Source: MGOM01 sp035455265 (GTDB lineage: Bacteria > Chloroflexota > Anaerolineae > Anaerolineales > E44-bin32). From it: DNA of 12,980 bases. The position numbers were made by a program, and so were the translations under genes. Under the pieces are notes generated by a model, which saw only the letters and a program-made list of their open reading frames with translations, did no database searches and was not told the origin of the DNA. Below are positions 7,395-12,980 of the stretch, piece after piece; the first letter of the stretch is position 1; every line of letters begins with the position of its first letter. Location of the stretch: contig DATIFK010000064.1 of NCBI GenBank assembly GCA_035455265.1, positions 1 through 12,980 on the forward strand, in the 5' to 3' direction.

Positions 7395-7876
7395 GCCTTG
7401 CGGGCCCGGAGAGACTTCAGCAGGCCGGCGACGCCCGCTTCGACCACGCGATAGGTCGCCTCGAAATCCTCGTCCCCGCCGAAGTAGGGGTCCGGGACGG
7501 AGGCGTTGGGGCCCGAGGCCGCATCGAAATCCCGCAGCAGGCGGATCTTCTTGCGCTGTTCGGGCGAACGCGCCCGCGCCGCCAGCTCGCTGCGATTGTC
7601 GGTGTCCATGGCGACGATCAGGTCGTAGCGGTCGAAGTCGCTGAGGCGAACCTGGCGGGCGCTGCCGTCGTAGATGAGGCCGTGGCGGGAGGCGGTTCGC
7701 CGCATGCGCGCGTCGGGCGATTCGCCGGCGTGCCAGTTTCCTGTCCCAGCCGAGTCCGCCTCGAAACGTCCGTTCATTCCCGCTTGAGCGGCGAGATGAC
7801 GGAAGAGATTCTCAGCCAGAGGACTGCGGATGATGTTGCCTGCACAAACGAAGAGGATGCGATAGGGCGAGCTCAC
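7391..7876 (-). CDS. Low-molecular-weight protein tyrosine phosphatase family protein
   Basis: A cytoplasmic cysteine-dependent phosphatase, 161 residues, the normal family size. The P-loop CAGNIIRS (11-18) gives nucleophile Cys11 and phosphate-binding Arg17; the general acid is in DPY (Asp129-Pro-Tyr131). The second P-loop cysteine common in the family (CxGNxCRS) is Ile16 here, so the usual disulfide that protects the active site cannot form. Family members dephosphorylate phosphotyrosine, but some that are linked to FN3K-type kinases dephosphorylate ribulosamine 5-phosphates. The four-base overlap with the kinase gene favours this metabolic role (inference). The start is GTG at 7876, seven nt after a TATAAT and with no Shine-Dalgarno, suggesting a leaderless message; the P-loop sits at the expected distance from this start. 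Confidence 0.93.
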   Translation of the reverse strand: MSSPYRILFVCAGNIIRSPLAENLFRHLAAQAGMNGRFEADSAGTGNWHAGESPDARMRRTASRHGLIYDGSARQVRLSDFDRYDLIVAMDTDNRSELAARARSPEQRKKIRLLRDFDAASGPNASVPDPYFGGDEDFEATYRVVEAGVAGLLKSLRARKA

Positions 7877-7883
7877 GCCGGCG

Positions 7884-7889
7884 ATTATA
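7884..7889 (-). promoter_or_regulatory. -10 promoter element for the phosphatase-kinase operon (leaderless)
   Basis: A perfect TATAAT on the minus strand is followed by CGCCGGC and then the GTG start codon at 7876. Transcription normally begins 6-8 nt after the -10 box, so the mRNA should start at or next to the GTG. No ribosome binding site is present. I see no good -35 hexamer at 16-18 nt spacing; a small GGGGA-CGG-TCCCC palindrome (7896-7908) occupies the spacer. Confidence 0.65.
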
Positions 7890-7977
7890 GCCGGAGGGGA
7901 CCGTCCCCTGTTCCCCTATCTCCACCATTGCCTACGGCGGGCGATTCCCCTAAGGACCCCTAGTCCCCACCCTCGCA

Positions 7978-8030
7978 CACCTGCACCTGCGGCGCCCTGC
8001 GGTCCGCCCGAACGGGGTGCGGTGCAGGTG
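7978..8030. repeat. 10-bp perfect inverted repeat in the intergenic gap
   Basis: CACCTGCACC (7978-7987) and GGTGCAGGTG (8021-8030) are exact reverse complements enclosing 33 nt, which themselves contain a small CCC-GAAC-GGG hairpin (8007-8016). On either strand the RNA would fold into a long stem with an inner stem. It is not near enough to a T-run to be a plain terminator. The function is unknown; a small RNA, a mobile-element remnant, or a bound DNA site are all possible. Confidence 0.5.
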
Positions 8031-8233
8031 AGCGGCGCAGGGGCGGAGTGATGAGAGCGGGGACGAAGGCGCCGCAGCGCGAGTGGCGTGACTTCCGCAA
8101 GACGATTCTTGGACGGCAAGAAACGGAAGGACCGTTGATACCTCCGACTTGGCGCCGGCCGCGAGGAACGCCGCGGCACTCGTGCGGCGGCGCGGGCCAT
8201 CGGAATCAAGACTCCGACGCCCGCCGCCTAGTA

Positions 8234-8269
8234 GGGGAGGGGGAAACTCGTTCCCACTCCCCCTTCCCC
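8234..8269 (-). terminator. Terminator-like hairpin after the YgfZ-like gene
   Basis: GGGGAGGGGGA (8234-8244) pairs with TCCCCCTTCCCC (8258-8269) through about 11 bp with a single bulged base and a 13-nt loop. It starts 14 nt beyond the stop codon on the minus strand. No T-run follows, so termination would be inefficient or factor-dependent. Its C/G-rich character matches the hairpins at 1-25 and 3857-3875. Confidence 0.45.
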
Positions 8270-8282
8270 CAGAAAGGGGCGA

Positions 8283-9230
8283 CTAGCTTCGAGGAAACGG
8301 GAGCTCCAGCAACTCGATTCGGTGTGCCCCGACGGCGTTGTCCTCTTGGAGTGCCTGGGGGCGGACGACGGCCAGCCCGATCCAGCCCAACCGCGGCGAT
8401 AGGGCTACGCTGGTCAGACGGCCGTCAGGCCAATCCAGCGGGGCGGCCACCGGAGCCGGCAAACGCGCCCCCACAAGACGACGCGGGGTACGCGCTCGGC
8501 TTTCCATCCGTGCAATGATCTCTTGCCCCAGATAGCAGCCCTTGGTGAAGCTGACGGCGTAGGTGAGGCCGACCTCGAGCGGGATGTCGTCCTCGCCGAA
8601 GTCGCGGCCGAATTCGGGATGCCCAGCCTCGACGCGCAGCGCCTGATAGGCCGCTTCAGCGTCGGCCGGACTTACGGCGGCATTCCAGGGCCCGTCGGCT
8701 GGGAGCTCCGATGGGGATTGCATCAAAAGATGCAGGCCCAGCGGTTCCGGAGGCTGAGCGGCCCAGGCAAGTCCCCCGGGGAACGATAGGGCCTGCTCGA
8801 TCGGGGCCGAGTTGGCACTGCTGGTCAATGAGCGGGTCGCCTCGCCTGCTCCCGGCCCTGCGAGGAACCAGTAGGCCTGAAGGGAAGGCGCAGCTTCCAG
8901 CGTCACGTCGTCCTGGAAGAATATGTGCCGCCCGAGCCAGGCCTGGACCGCCTCGCCTCGTCCCGGGCTGGTGATCACGGCCCAGCGATCGGCCAGCGCG
9001 AGGACCGTGACTCGATCGACGATGCGACCAATGGCCGTCGTCAGCACCGTCGGGCGCGTCTCTCCTTCGGCGATGCCGGTCATGTCGTTGGTCGACATGC
9101 GCTGGATCAGATCCAGGCGCGTGGTCCCACCGACCATGAGGACATCCGGCGCCGATCGTGGCACCGCCAGGACGCCGCCTTGGGCCCGCGCGTACGCGTC
9201 GGCCAGTCGAGGTGAAGGCGAAGGGATCAC
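8283..9230 (-). CDS. ygfZ: YgfZ/GcvT-like folate-binding protein, iron-sulfur cluster maintenance
   Basis: Cytoplasmic tetrahydrofolate-binding protein related to the glycine-cleavage T protein; YgfZ helps assemble or repair iron-sulfur enzymes. The 315-residue product has the N-terminal aminomethyltransferase-type fold (LDLIQRMSTNDMTG near 37-50, then RPTVLTTAIGRIVDRVTVLA) and the diagnostic C-terminal motif KGCYLGQEIIARM with invariant Cys232. FGRDFGEDDIPLEVGLTYAVSFTKGC just before it also fits the family. A true GcvT would be longer (about 360) and lack the KGCYxGQE motif. The start is GTG 9230, 7 nt after TATAAT and without a Shine-Dalgarno. It stands alone: 406 bp separate it from the phosphatase gene, and the sortase gene diverges upstream. 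Family assignment is firm. Confidence 0.92.
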   Translation of the reverse strand: MIPSPSPRLADAYARAQGGVLAVPRSAPDVLMVGGTTRLDLIQRMSTNDMTGIAEGETRPTVLTTAIGRIVDRVTVLALADRWAVITSPGRGEAVQAWLGRHIFFQDDVTLEAAPSLQAYWFLAGPGAGEATRSLTSSANSAPIEQALSFPGGLAWAAQPPEPLGLHLLMQSPSELPADGPWNAAVSPADAEAAYQALRVEAGHPEFGRDFGEDDIPLEVGLTYAVSFTKGCYLGQEIIARMESRARTPRRLVGARLPAPVAAPLDWPDGRLTSVALSPRLGWIGLAVVRPQALQEDNAVGAHRIELLELPFPRS

Positions 9231-9237
9231 GAAGGCG

Positions 9238-9243
9238 ATTATA
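9238..9243 (-). promoter_or_regulatory. -10 element for the YgfZ-like gene (leaderless)
   Basis: TATAAT on the minus strand is followed by CGCCTTC and the GTG start at 9230, the same seven-nucleotide spacing seen at 7884-7889, again without a Shine-Dalgarno. Both spacers also begin CGCC. No clear -35 hexamer is visible. Confidence 0.65.
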
Positions 9244-9289
9244 CGGTGTGCGAGAATCGTCGGGTTTCCGGCGTGCGCTGAGCGTCAGG

Positions 9290-9295
9290 TATAAT
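9290..9295 (+). promoter_or_regulatory. -10 element for the sortase gene
   Basis: TATAAT on the plus strand lies 46 nt beyond the diverging -10 of the YgfZ-like gene. Transcription would begin near 9302, giving a leader of about 40 nt. This leader contains GAGGGAG (9324-9330), 11 nt before ATG 9342, so unlike its divergent neighbour this message has a conventional though distant ribosome site. The -35 region is not recognisable. Confidence 0.55.
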
Positions 9296-9341
9296 CCGCC
9301 GAGTCCGGCACTCTCCGTGCATCGAGGGAGCCGGAACGACG

Positions 9342-10238
9342 ATGGCGACAGAGCGCCGACCTGCCGGAGAGTTGTCCGTTCGGGAACTCGAAGAGCTCCT
9401 TGCGCGCAAGCGTATTGAGGCTCGCCGGACCCGGCTGGAACGTTTTCGCGCCACGGGACGCGCGCTGCGCGCGCAGCCGGCTCTCGACGAGGGGTCACTC
9501 GAAGCGCGCAATGGCGGCGAGAGCGTCGCCGAGGCGGTCGCCTCGCCGCGGCGCGTGGCCCTCAATCGGTTGCTGCTGATGGTCGAAGTCGCCGCCGTCC
9601 TTGGCCTGGCGCTGATCCTGTGGAACGGGTTGGGGGCGCTGCAGACGTTGAACCGGGAGGTGGCGGCCGCGCTGGAGGGGCCGACACCGCTGCCGACGGC
9701 GCTGATCTCCGCCGTCGTCCTGCCCTCGGGTCACACCTCGCCGACCTCTCCCGGCGGGGCCCGTCCGAACGACGAGGAGATCCCTGCCAACCTGAGGCCC
9801 CTGGTCCAGTCGCTGCCGGCAGTGGCGCTGCCCACGCAGGGCCCCGAGCAGGCCATCACCATCGCCGTGCCCGTCCTTTGGCCCAGCTCCGCCCCCGTCG
9901 TCCAGGGGGATGGGTGGGAACAACTGAAGAAGGGTGTCGCCCAGCATGTCGGAACGGCCAATCCCGGTGAAGCGGGCACGATGGTCCTCTCGGCCCACAA
10001 TGACATCTTCGGCGAGCTCTTCCGCGACCTCGACCGGTTGAAACCGGGCGATGAAATCCGCTTGACAACGGCGACGCGCGAGTTCCTGTACCGCGTCACC
10101 CGAACGGAGATCGTCGAGCCGACGGACGTCAGCGTCATGGCGCCTTCGGCCCGCCCGACCGTGGTTCTGATCTCGTGCTACCCGTACCTGGTGGACGATC
10201 AGCGGATCGTGGTCTTCGCTGAATTGGACGCCGGCTAG
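9342..10238 (+). CDS. Membrane-anchored sortase (class D/E-like)
   Basis: Cysteine transpeptidase that cleaves a C-terminal sorting signal and joins the protein to a cell-surface amine; acts on the outer face of the membrane. The 298-residue product has a charged helical cytoplasmic N-terminus (1-70, rich in Arg/Glu, for example ELEELLARKRIEARR), one membrane span (about 72-98), a Pro/Ser/Thr-rich linker (about 110-150) and the sortase barrel (about 155-298). The catalytic triad is present: His219 in LSAHND, Cys279 in LISCYPY, Arg288 in DDQRIVV. The long cytoplasmic extension is unusual; many sortases have under 30 residues there. No sorting-signal protein is complete in this window. Three plus-strand genes follow closely, so it probably heads a transcription unit. 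Start: ATG 9342 after GAGGGAG. Confidence 0.9.
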   Translation: MATERRPAGELSVRELEELLARKRIEARRTRLERFRATGRALRAQPALDEGSLEARNGGESVAEAVASPRRVALNRLLLMVEVAAVLGLALILWNGLGALQTLNREVAAALEGPTPLPTALISAVVLPSGHTSPTSPGGARPNDEEIPANLRPLVQSLPAVALPTQGPEQAITIAVPVLWPSSAPVVQGDGWEQLKKGVAQHVGTANPGEAGTMVLSAHNDIFGELFRDLDRLKPGDEIRLTTATREFLYRVTRTEIVEPTDVSVMAPSARPTVVLISCYPYLVDDQRIVVFAELDAG

Positions 10239-10266
10239 TTCGCACGCACAGAAAGGAAACGCACAG

Positions 10267-10434
10267 GTGACCAAGCGCTCGCGCAGCATGGCCTCCAGAC
10301 CGGCCCCTCGATCGATGGCCTCCACCGATTTCCAGCCCGACTACAGCCACATCCGCTCCGACCTGCGCCGCATTGGAGTGATCGCCGGGACTTTCGTCGT
10401 GCTGTTGCTGGTGGCGTCCTTCTTCGTTCGCTAG
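10267..10434 (+). CDS. Small single-span membrane protein, 55 residues
   Basis: A short gene with GTG start at 10267 (AAGGA about 10 nt upstream) and TAG at 10432-10434. The protein has a basic, Ser/Arg-rich N-terminus (TKRSRSMASRPAPRS), a polar middle DFQPDYSHIRSDLRRIG (21-37), and one hydrophobic span (about 38-53) ending in a single Arg, so it is probably a tail-anchored protein with its N-terminus in the cytoplasm. In-frame ATGs at residues 8 and 17 are alternative starts. It lies 28 nt after the sortase and 18 nt before the cyclase-domain gene, all on one strand. I do not recognise a named family. The hydrophobicity pattern and tight packing make it a likely real gene despite its size. 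Confidence 0.72.
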   Translation: MTKRSRSMASRPAPRSMASTDFQPDYSHIRSDLRRIGVIAGTFVVLLLVASFFVR

Positions 10435-10452
10435 GCGGCGACGGGAGCGCGG

Positions 10453-12351
10453 ATGCAGGCGGGCGTTCCTCCGAATCGGCCTCGGGTGGCGTTCAGCCTT
10501 CGCTGGAAGATCACGCTGCCCTATATGCTCCTGGCACTGGTCCTCGGGCTGGGAGCCACGTTGCTGGTCAACCGACTCTTCGCCGAGCGCGAGCAGGAAC
10601 GGTTCCTGCTCCTTCTCGGCGATAGCGGCCAGCAGGCCGCCGACGGGGTCGTGCGCGTCGAGCGCGACCTGCTCGAGGTCGAGCGCCTGGTGGCCAACAC
10701 CACCGGACTGTTGGAAGGCGTCGCCGCCAGCGATGCCGAAGGCCTGCGGCAGTTGGTGCTGCCGGTCGTCGTCAACGCCGAGATGGACATGGTCGTCGTG
10801 GTCGACTCCGGCGGCACGAGCCTGGTCGCCATGCGCCACATCCCCGGCGGCGCGCAGGGGGAGTACGAGACGCCCCTGCGCGGGGAAACCTTCTACGCCC
10901 AGTGGGCGGCCGTTCAAGAGGTATTGGGAGGCGGCGGAGGGACGGAGGGGGAGAAGGTCGCCGGCCTGGAGCCTCTTCAGGTCTCGGGGCAGCCGGTGCG
11001 CGTCTTCTTCGTCGGTGGACCCCTGCGGCAGGCCGACGGCCGGACGGTGGGAGCGGTCCTGGTGGGGTTGTATGTCGACTCGCTGACTGTGACGTTGAAG
11101 GAAGTCGCGGCGGCCAACATCTCGGTGTACGACCGGAGCGGGGTCTTGGTCGGCAGCACCCTCGAGCCAGACGCGCCCGAGGCGCTGACGCTGCCGGAGG
11201 CTGTCCTGGCGACGGTCACCGCGGCCCAGCCGAACCAGAGCCCCGTCCGGCGCATCGACGTGTCGGGTCAGCCGTACGGCGAAGTGTTGATCCCGTTCCT
11301 GGCGCGCCAGGGAGACGAGCGCCTGGGCGTCCTGGGCGTGTCGCTTCTCGAGCGGTCGATCCCGGTCACGACCAACCTGTCGATGATCGTACTCTTCGGC
11401 GCGCTGGCGCTGATCCTGGTCGTGGTGATCGGCCTGCTGGTGTCGAACTCGATCACCCGTCCCCTGGTAACGATCGCCGCGGCGTCGACGCAGGTGGCCA
11501 CCGGCGACCTTGAGGCGCGCGTACCCGAGGGCGGCGCGGACGAGATCGGCGTGCTGGCGCGAACCTTCAACCGGATGGTGGCGGGGTTGCGCGAAGGGCT
11601 GATGTACCACGACCTGCTCGGCCGCGCCGTGGCGCCGGAGGTGCGCGACCAGCTGCAACGTTCGATGGTCGGAGACCTCGAGGCCGTACGCCCTCACATC
11701 CTGCGGGCGACGATCCTCTTTGTGGGCCTGCAGAACCGCTCGGGCTGGGAGGACGACGCCGAGGCGGGGAGGATGTTGGAGGCACTCAACGCCTTCCTGG
11801 CCGGGGCCCTGCCGCGCATTGCTCAGCACGGAGGCGTGGTCGACCGCTTCGACGGCGATGAGCTGCTGGCCTACTTTGGCATCCTGCCGCGGGCCCTGCC
11901 TCCAGCGGTCAGCGCGCTCCAGGCGACCCATGCGGGCGTCGAACTGCTCGAACTCATCCGGGATCTCAACGAAGACGGCGAAGACCATCAGCGGATCGAC
12001 ATCAGCATCGGTGTCGCCACGGGACGAGTCGTGGCCGGCGGGCTGGGAACGCGCGACCGACTGCAGTACACGCTCATCGGCGACACGGTCACCCTGGCGG
12101 AACAGCTTCAGGATGTCGCCCGCGACAGCGGAGTCAGCCGTCTGATTGTCAGCGAAACGACTCATCGAGCGCTCGGAACAGCCCGAAGCCATTTCGTCTT
12201 TGGACGTTACGGCCAGATCCAGGTCAAGGGCCGGACCAAGCCGGTCGTCATTCACGAAGTCACTGGCCGCACGGTCCACCTGTTCGAGCGCATGCCCAAG
12301 GAATTCTGGGACAAGACAACCGACCCGCTCAACCCTTCCTTCTCGCAGTAG
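10453..12351 (+). CDS. Two-span membrane sensor with HAMP and degenerate class III cyclase domain
   Basis: A 632-residue signalling protein: span 1 (20-40), extracytoplasmic sensor probably of Cache type (about 41-305), span 2 (about 309-330), HAMP (about 331-384, with ADEIGVLARTFNRMVAGL), then a class III adenylate/guanylate cyclase fold (about 415-615). The cyclase landmarks are recognisable but altered. The first metal Asp of LFxD is Gly425 (LFVGLQN); the substrate Lys of DKF is Arg465 (DRFDGD); the second metal Asp469 is kept; the transition-state Asn and Arg of DTVNLAARL are Thr547 and Gln551 (DTVTLAEQL). Normal cyclase activity is therefore unlikely; a nucleotide-sensing or protein-binding pseudo-enzyme is more plausible. 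Start: ATG 10453, GGGAG 5 nt upstream. It follows the small membrane protein by 18 nt. The C-terminal IQVKGRTKPVVIHEV is typical of the family. Confidence 0.9.
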   Translation: MQAGVPPNRPRVAFSLRWKITLPYMLLALVLGLGATLLVNRLFAEREQERFLLLLGDSGQQAADGVVRVERDLLEVERLVANTTGLLEGVAASDAEGLRQLVLPVVVNAEMDMVVVVDSGGTSLVAMRHIPGGAQGEYETPLRGETFYAQWAAVQEVLGGGGGTEGEKVAGLEPLQVSGQPVRVFFVGGPLRQADGRTVGAVLVGLYVDSLTVTLKEVAAANISVYDRSGVLVGSTLEPDAPEALTLPEAVLATVTAAQPNQSPVRRIDVSGQPYGEVLIPFLARQGDERLGVLGVSLLERSIPVTTNLSMIVLFGALALILVVVIGLLVSNSITRPLVTIAAASTQVATGDLEARVPEGGADEIGVLARTFNRMVAGLREGLMYHDLLGRAVAPEVRDQLQRSMVGDLEAVRPHILRATILFVGLQNRSGWEDDAEAGRMLEALNAFLAGALPRIAQHGGVVDRFDGDELLAYFGILPRALPPAVSALQATHAGVELLELIRDLNEDGEDHQRIDISIGVATGRVVAGGLGTRDRLQYTLIGDTVTLAEQLQDVARDSGVSRLIVSETTHRALGTARSHFVFGRYGQIQVKGRTKPVVIHEVTGRTVHLFERMPKEFWDKTTDPLNPSFSQ

Positions 12352-12361
12352 GAAGGAAGGG
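12333..12361 (+). terminator. Hairpin enclosing the stop codon of the sensor gene
   Basis: CCCTTCCTTC (12333-12342) pairs with GAAGGAAGGG (12352-12361), 10 bp plus a T-G pair, with loop CGCAGTA. The TAG stop (12349-12351) sits at the loop edge, so the terminating ribosome would cover the hairpin. No T-run follows (TGGCTTGAGG), so termination is probably weak; processing or mRNA protection is equally possible. Confidence 0.5.
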
Positions 12362-12430
12362 TGGCTTGAGGTTGCCCGAGTAGCGGGGTAGCCTTGGCTT
12401 ACGCACCCGGGTACGGGCGCGTGTGCGTGT

Positions 12431-12448
12431 TTGTGGCGCGTGCCACAA
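12431..12448 (+). promoter_or_regulatory. 18-bp palindrome upstream of the last gene
   Basis: TTGTGGC-GCGT-GCCACAA is a perfect 7-bp inverted repeat around a 4-nt centre, 33 nt before ATG 12482. It follows another imperfect pair, ACGCAC (12401-12406) with GTGCGT (12423-12428). It could be a repressor operator, or fold as a leader hairpin. No clear -10 box accompanies it, so its role is unproven. Confidence 0.4.
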
Positions 12449-12481
12449 GCATGAAGTCGCGGCGGGGAGAAGGCGGGAATC

Positions 12482-12980
12482 ATGGGTTCTCATCCCGGAC
12501 GACGCTGGCTGATTGGCGCCGTGGCGGTCTTCCTGGTCTTGCTGCTGGGCTGGGTGGTCCTGGCCCTGCAACTGAACGTCGCCTCAGCCGGCCCGTTGCC
12601 CTACTCGCCCCTTCTGGTTTCCCGCCTGTCCGTCGACTACGGCGCCGACAGCCTGCCGCTTCGGATCGCCTCGTTGCGATTGACCATCGTTGAGGATGCC
12701 ATGCGGGCGATGGGTATGAGCGATGCCGAGGTCGAGCAGCACAACGCCGAGATGGAACTGGCCATGAGCCAGCCCGTCCCGACTGCCACCGCTCGCGACT
12801 TCGAAGGCGCAGCGCCCTTCACCCCGACATCGACGTTCACCCCTGTGCCCACGGACACACCAGAAGCGACCGCAACGTCTTCTCCGACGCGGCGGCCGCC
12901 GACGCGCACCGCGACCAAGACGGCCAAACCAACCAAGACACCCAAACCGAAGACGCCCACGCCGTCGGGTGGGGATAGCG
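12482..12980 (+). CDS. N-terminal part of a membrane-anchored surface protein with Thr/Pro/Lys-rich tail (runs off the window)
   Basis: At least 166 residues; no stop before the window ends. It begins GSHPGRRW, then one hydrophobic span (about 9-30) that acts as an uncleaved signal-anchor or signal peptide. A region of unknown fold (about 31-108) includes LPYSPLLVSRLSVDYG and an acidic, Met-rich helix (EDAMRAMGMSDAEVEQH). From about 112 the chain becomes low-complexity: TPTSTFTPVPTDTPEATATSSPTRRP, then repeated TKT/KPTKTPKPK units. Such tails in Chloroflexota cross the cell wall or link surface domains. A sortase gene lies 2.2 kb upstream, so a C-terminal sorting signal beyond the window is worth looking for. 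Start: ATG 12482, GGCGGGA just upstream. I do not recognise the family. Confidence 0.7.
   Translation, partial: MGSHPGRRWLIGAVAVFLVLLLGWVVLALQLNVASAGPLPYSPLLVSRLSVDYGADSLPLRIASLRLTIVEDAMRAMGMSDAEVEQHNAEMELAMSQPVPTATARDFEGAAPFTPTSTFTPVPTDTPEATATSSPTRRPPTRTATKTAKPTKTPKPKTPTPSGGDS

Larger units (their letters stand above)
7877..8282. other. 406-bp non-coding gap with inverted repeats
   Basis: No frame in this gap looks like a recognisable protein. An open frame on plus begins at 8048 but runs antisense into the YgfZ-like gene, and one on minus (8209-7916) is Arg/Pro-rich low complexity. The gap holds the phosphatase promoter at its left end, a strong inverted repeat (7978-8030), GC-rich palindromic stretches (for example ACGCCGC...GCGGCG near 8169-8190), two CTCCGAC words (near 8148 and 8212), and a terminator-like hairpin at 8234-8269. 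It could carry a small RNA or a decayed gene; I cannot tell which. Confidence 0.5.

Noticed and set aside
7990..8030. Possible tRNA T-arm (GTTCG on minus strand)
   Set aside because: The flanking stems do not form a T-arm plus acceptor, and no anticodon arm or cloverleaf can be drawn.
8048..8518. 156-codon plus-strand frame starting in the 406-bp gap
   Set aside because: Half is antisense to the YgfZ-like gene and no domain is visible; a decayed remnant in the first part cannot be excluded.
10135..12483. 782-codon open frame on minus under the sensor gene
   Set aside because: The plus strand has HAMP and cyclase motifs; the antisense translation is His/Gln/Arg/Asp-rich without domains.
12850..12980. 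Tandem DNA repeat in the Thr/Pro/Lys tail
   Set aside because: The repetition is at protein level with varied codons; no exact DNA unit recurs.

Overview
The window is very GC-rich and reads like a chromosomal segment of a Chloroflexota bacterium (Anaerolineae-like), probably from an uncultured lineage. This is inferred from style, not from a marker gene: Pro/Thr-rich linkers after a lipobox and at the surface-protein end, a sortase with a cytoplasmic N-terminal extension, TATAAT boxes next to GTG starts, and C/G-rich intergenic hairpin repeats. No rRNA, tRNA, insertion sequence, phage gene or CRISPR array was found.

The left 9.2 kb is read on the minus strand. In transcription order it holds: a YgfZ-like folate-binding protein (9230-8283); a 406-bp non-coding gap; a low-molecular-weight phosphatase (7876-7391) overlapping a fructosamine/ribulosamine-3-kinase family gene (7394-6540) by ATGA; a saccharopine dehydrogenase family gene resembling lysine 6-dehydrogenase (6515-5301); then a complete BMP/nucleoside-type ABC importer made of two permeases (5182-4046, 3768-2833), a lipoprotein receptor (2740-1673) and a double-ATPase (1568-45). 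Spacing suggests one phosphatase-kinase-dehydrogenase operon and an adjacent importer operon, possibly with its own promoter at about 5260. A 17-bp stem-loop separates receptor from ATPase.

The right 3.7 kb is read on the plus strand from a divergent promoter region (9231-9341): a membrane-anchored class D/E-like sortase, a 55-residue single-span membrane protein, a two-span sensor with HAMP and a class III cyclase-fold domain lacking most catalytic residues, and the start of a membrane-anchored protein with a long Thr/Pro/Lys-rich tail that runs off the window.

The most interesting points are the degenerate cyclase beside a sortase and a small membrane protein, a possible protein-deglycation module next to a solute importer, and two genes with TATAAT exactly 7 nt before a GTG start, which predicts leaderless mRNAs.
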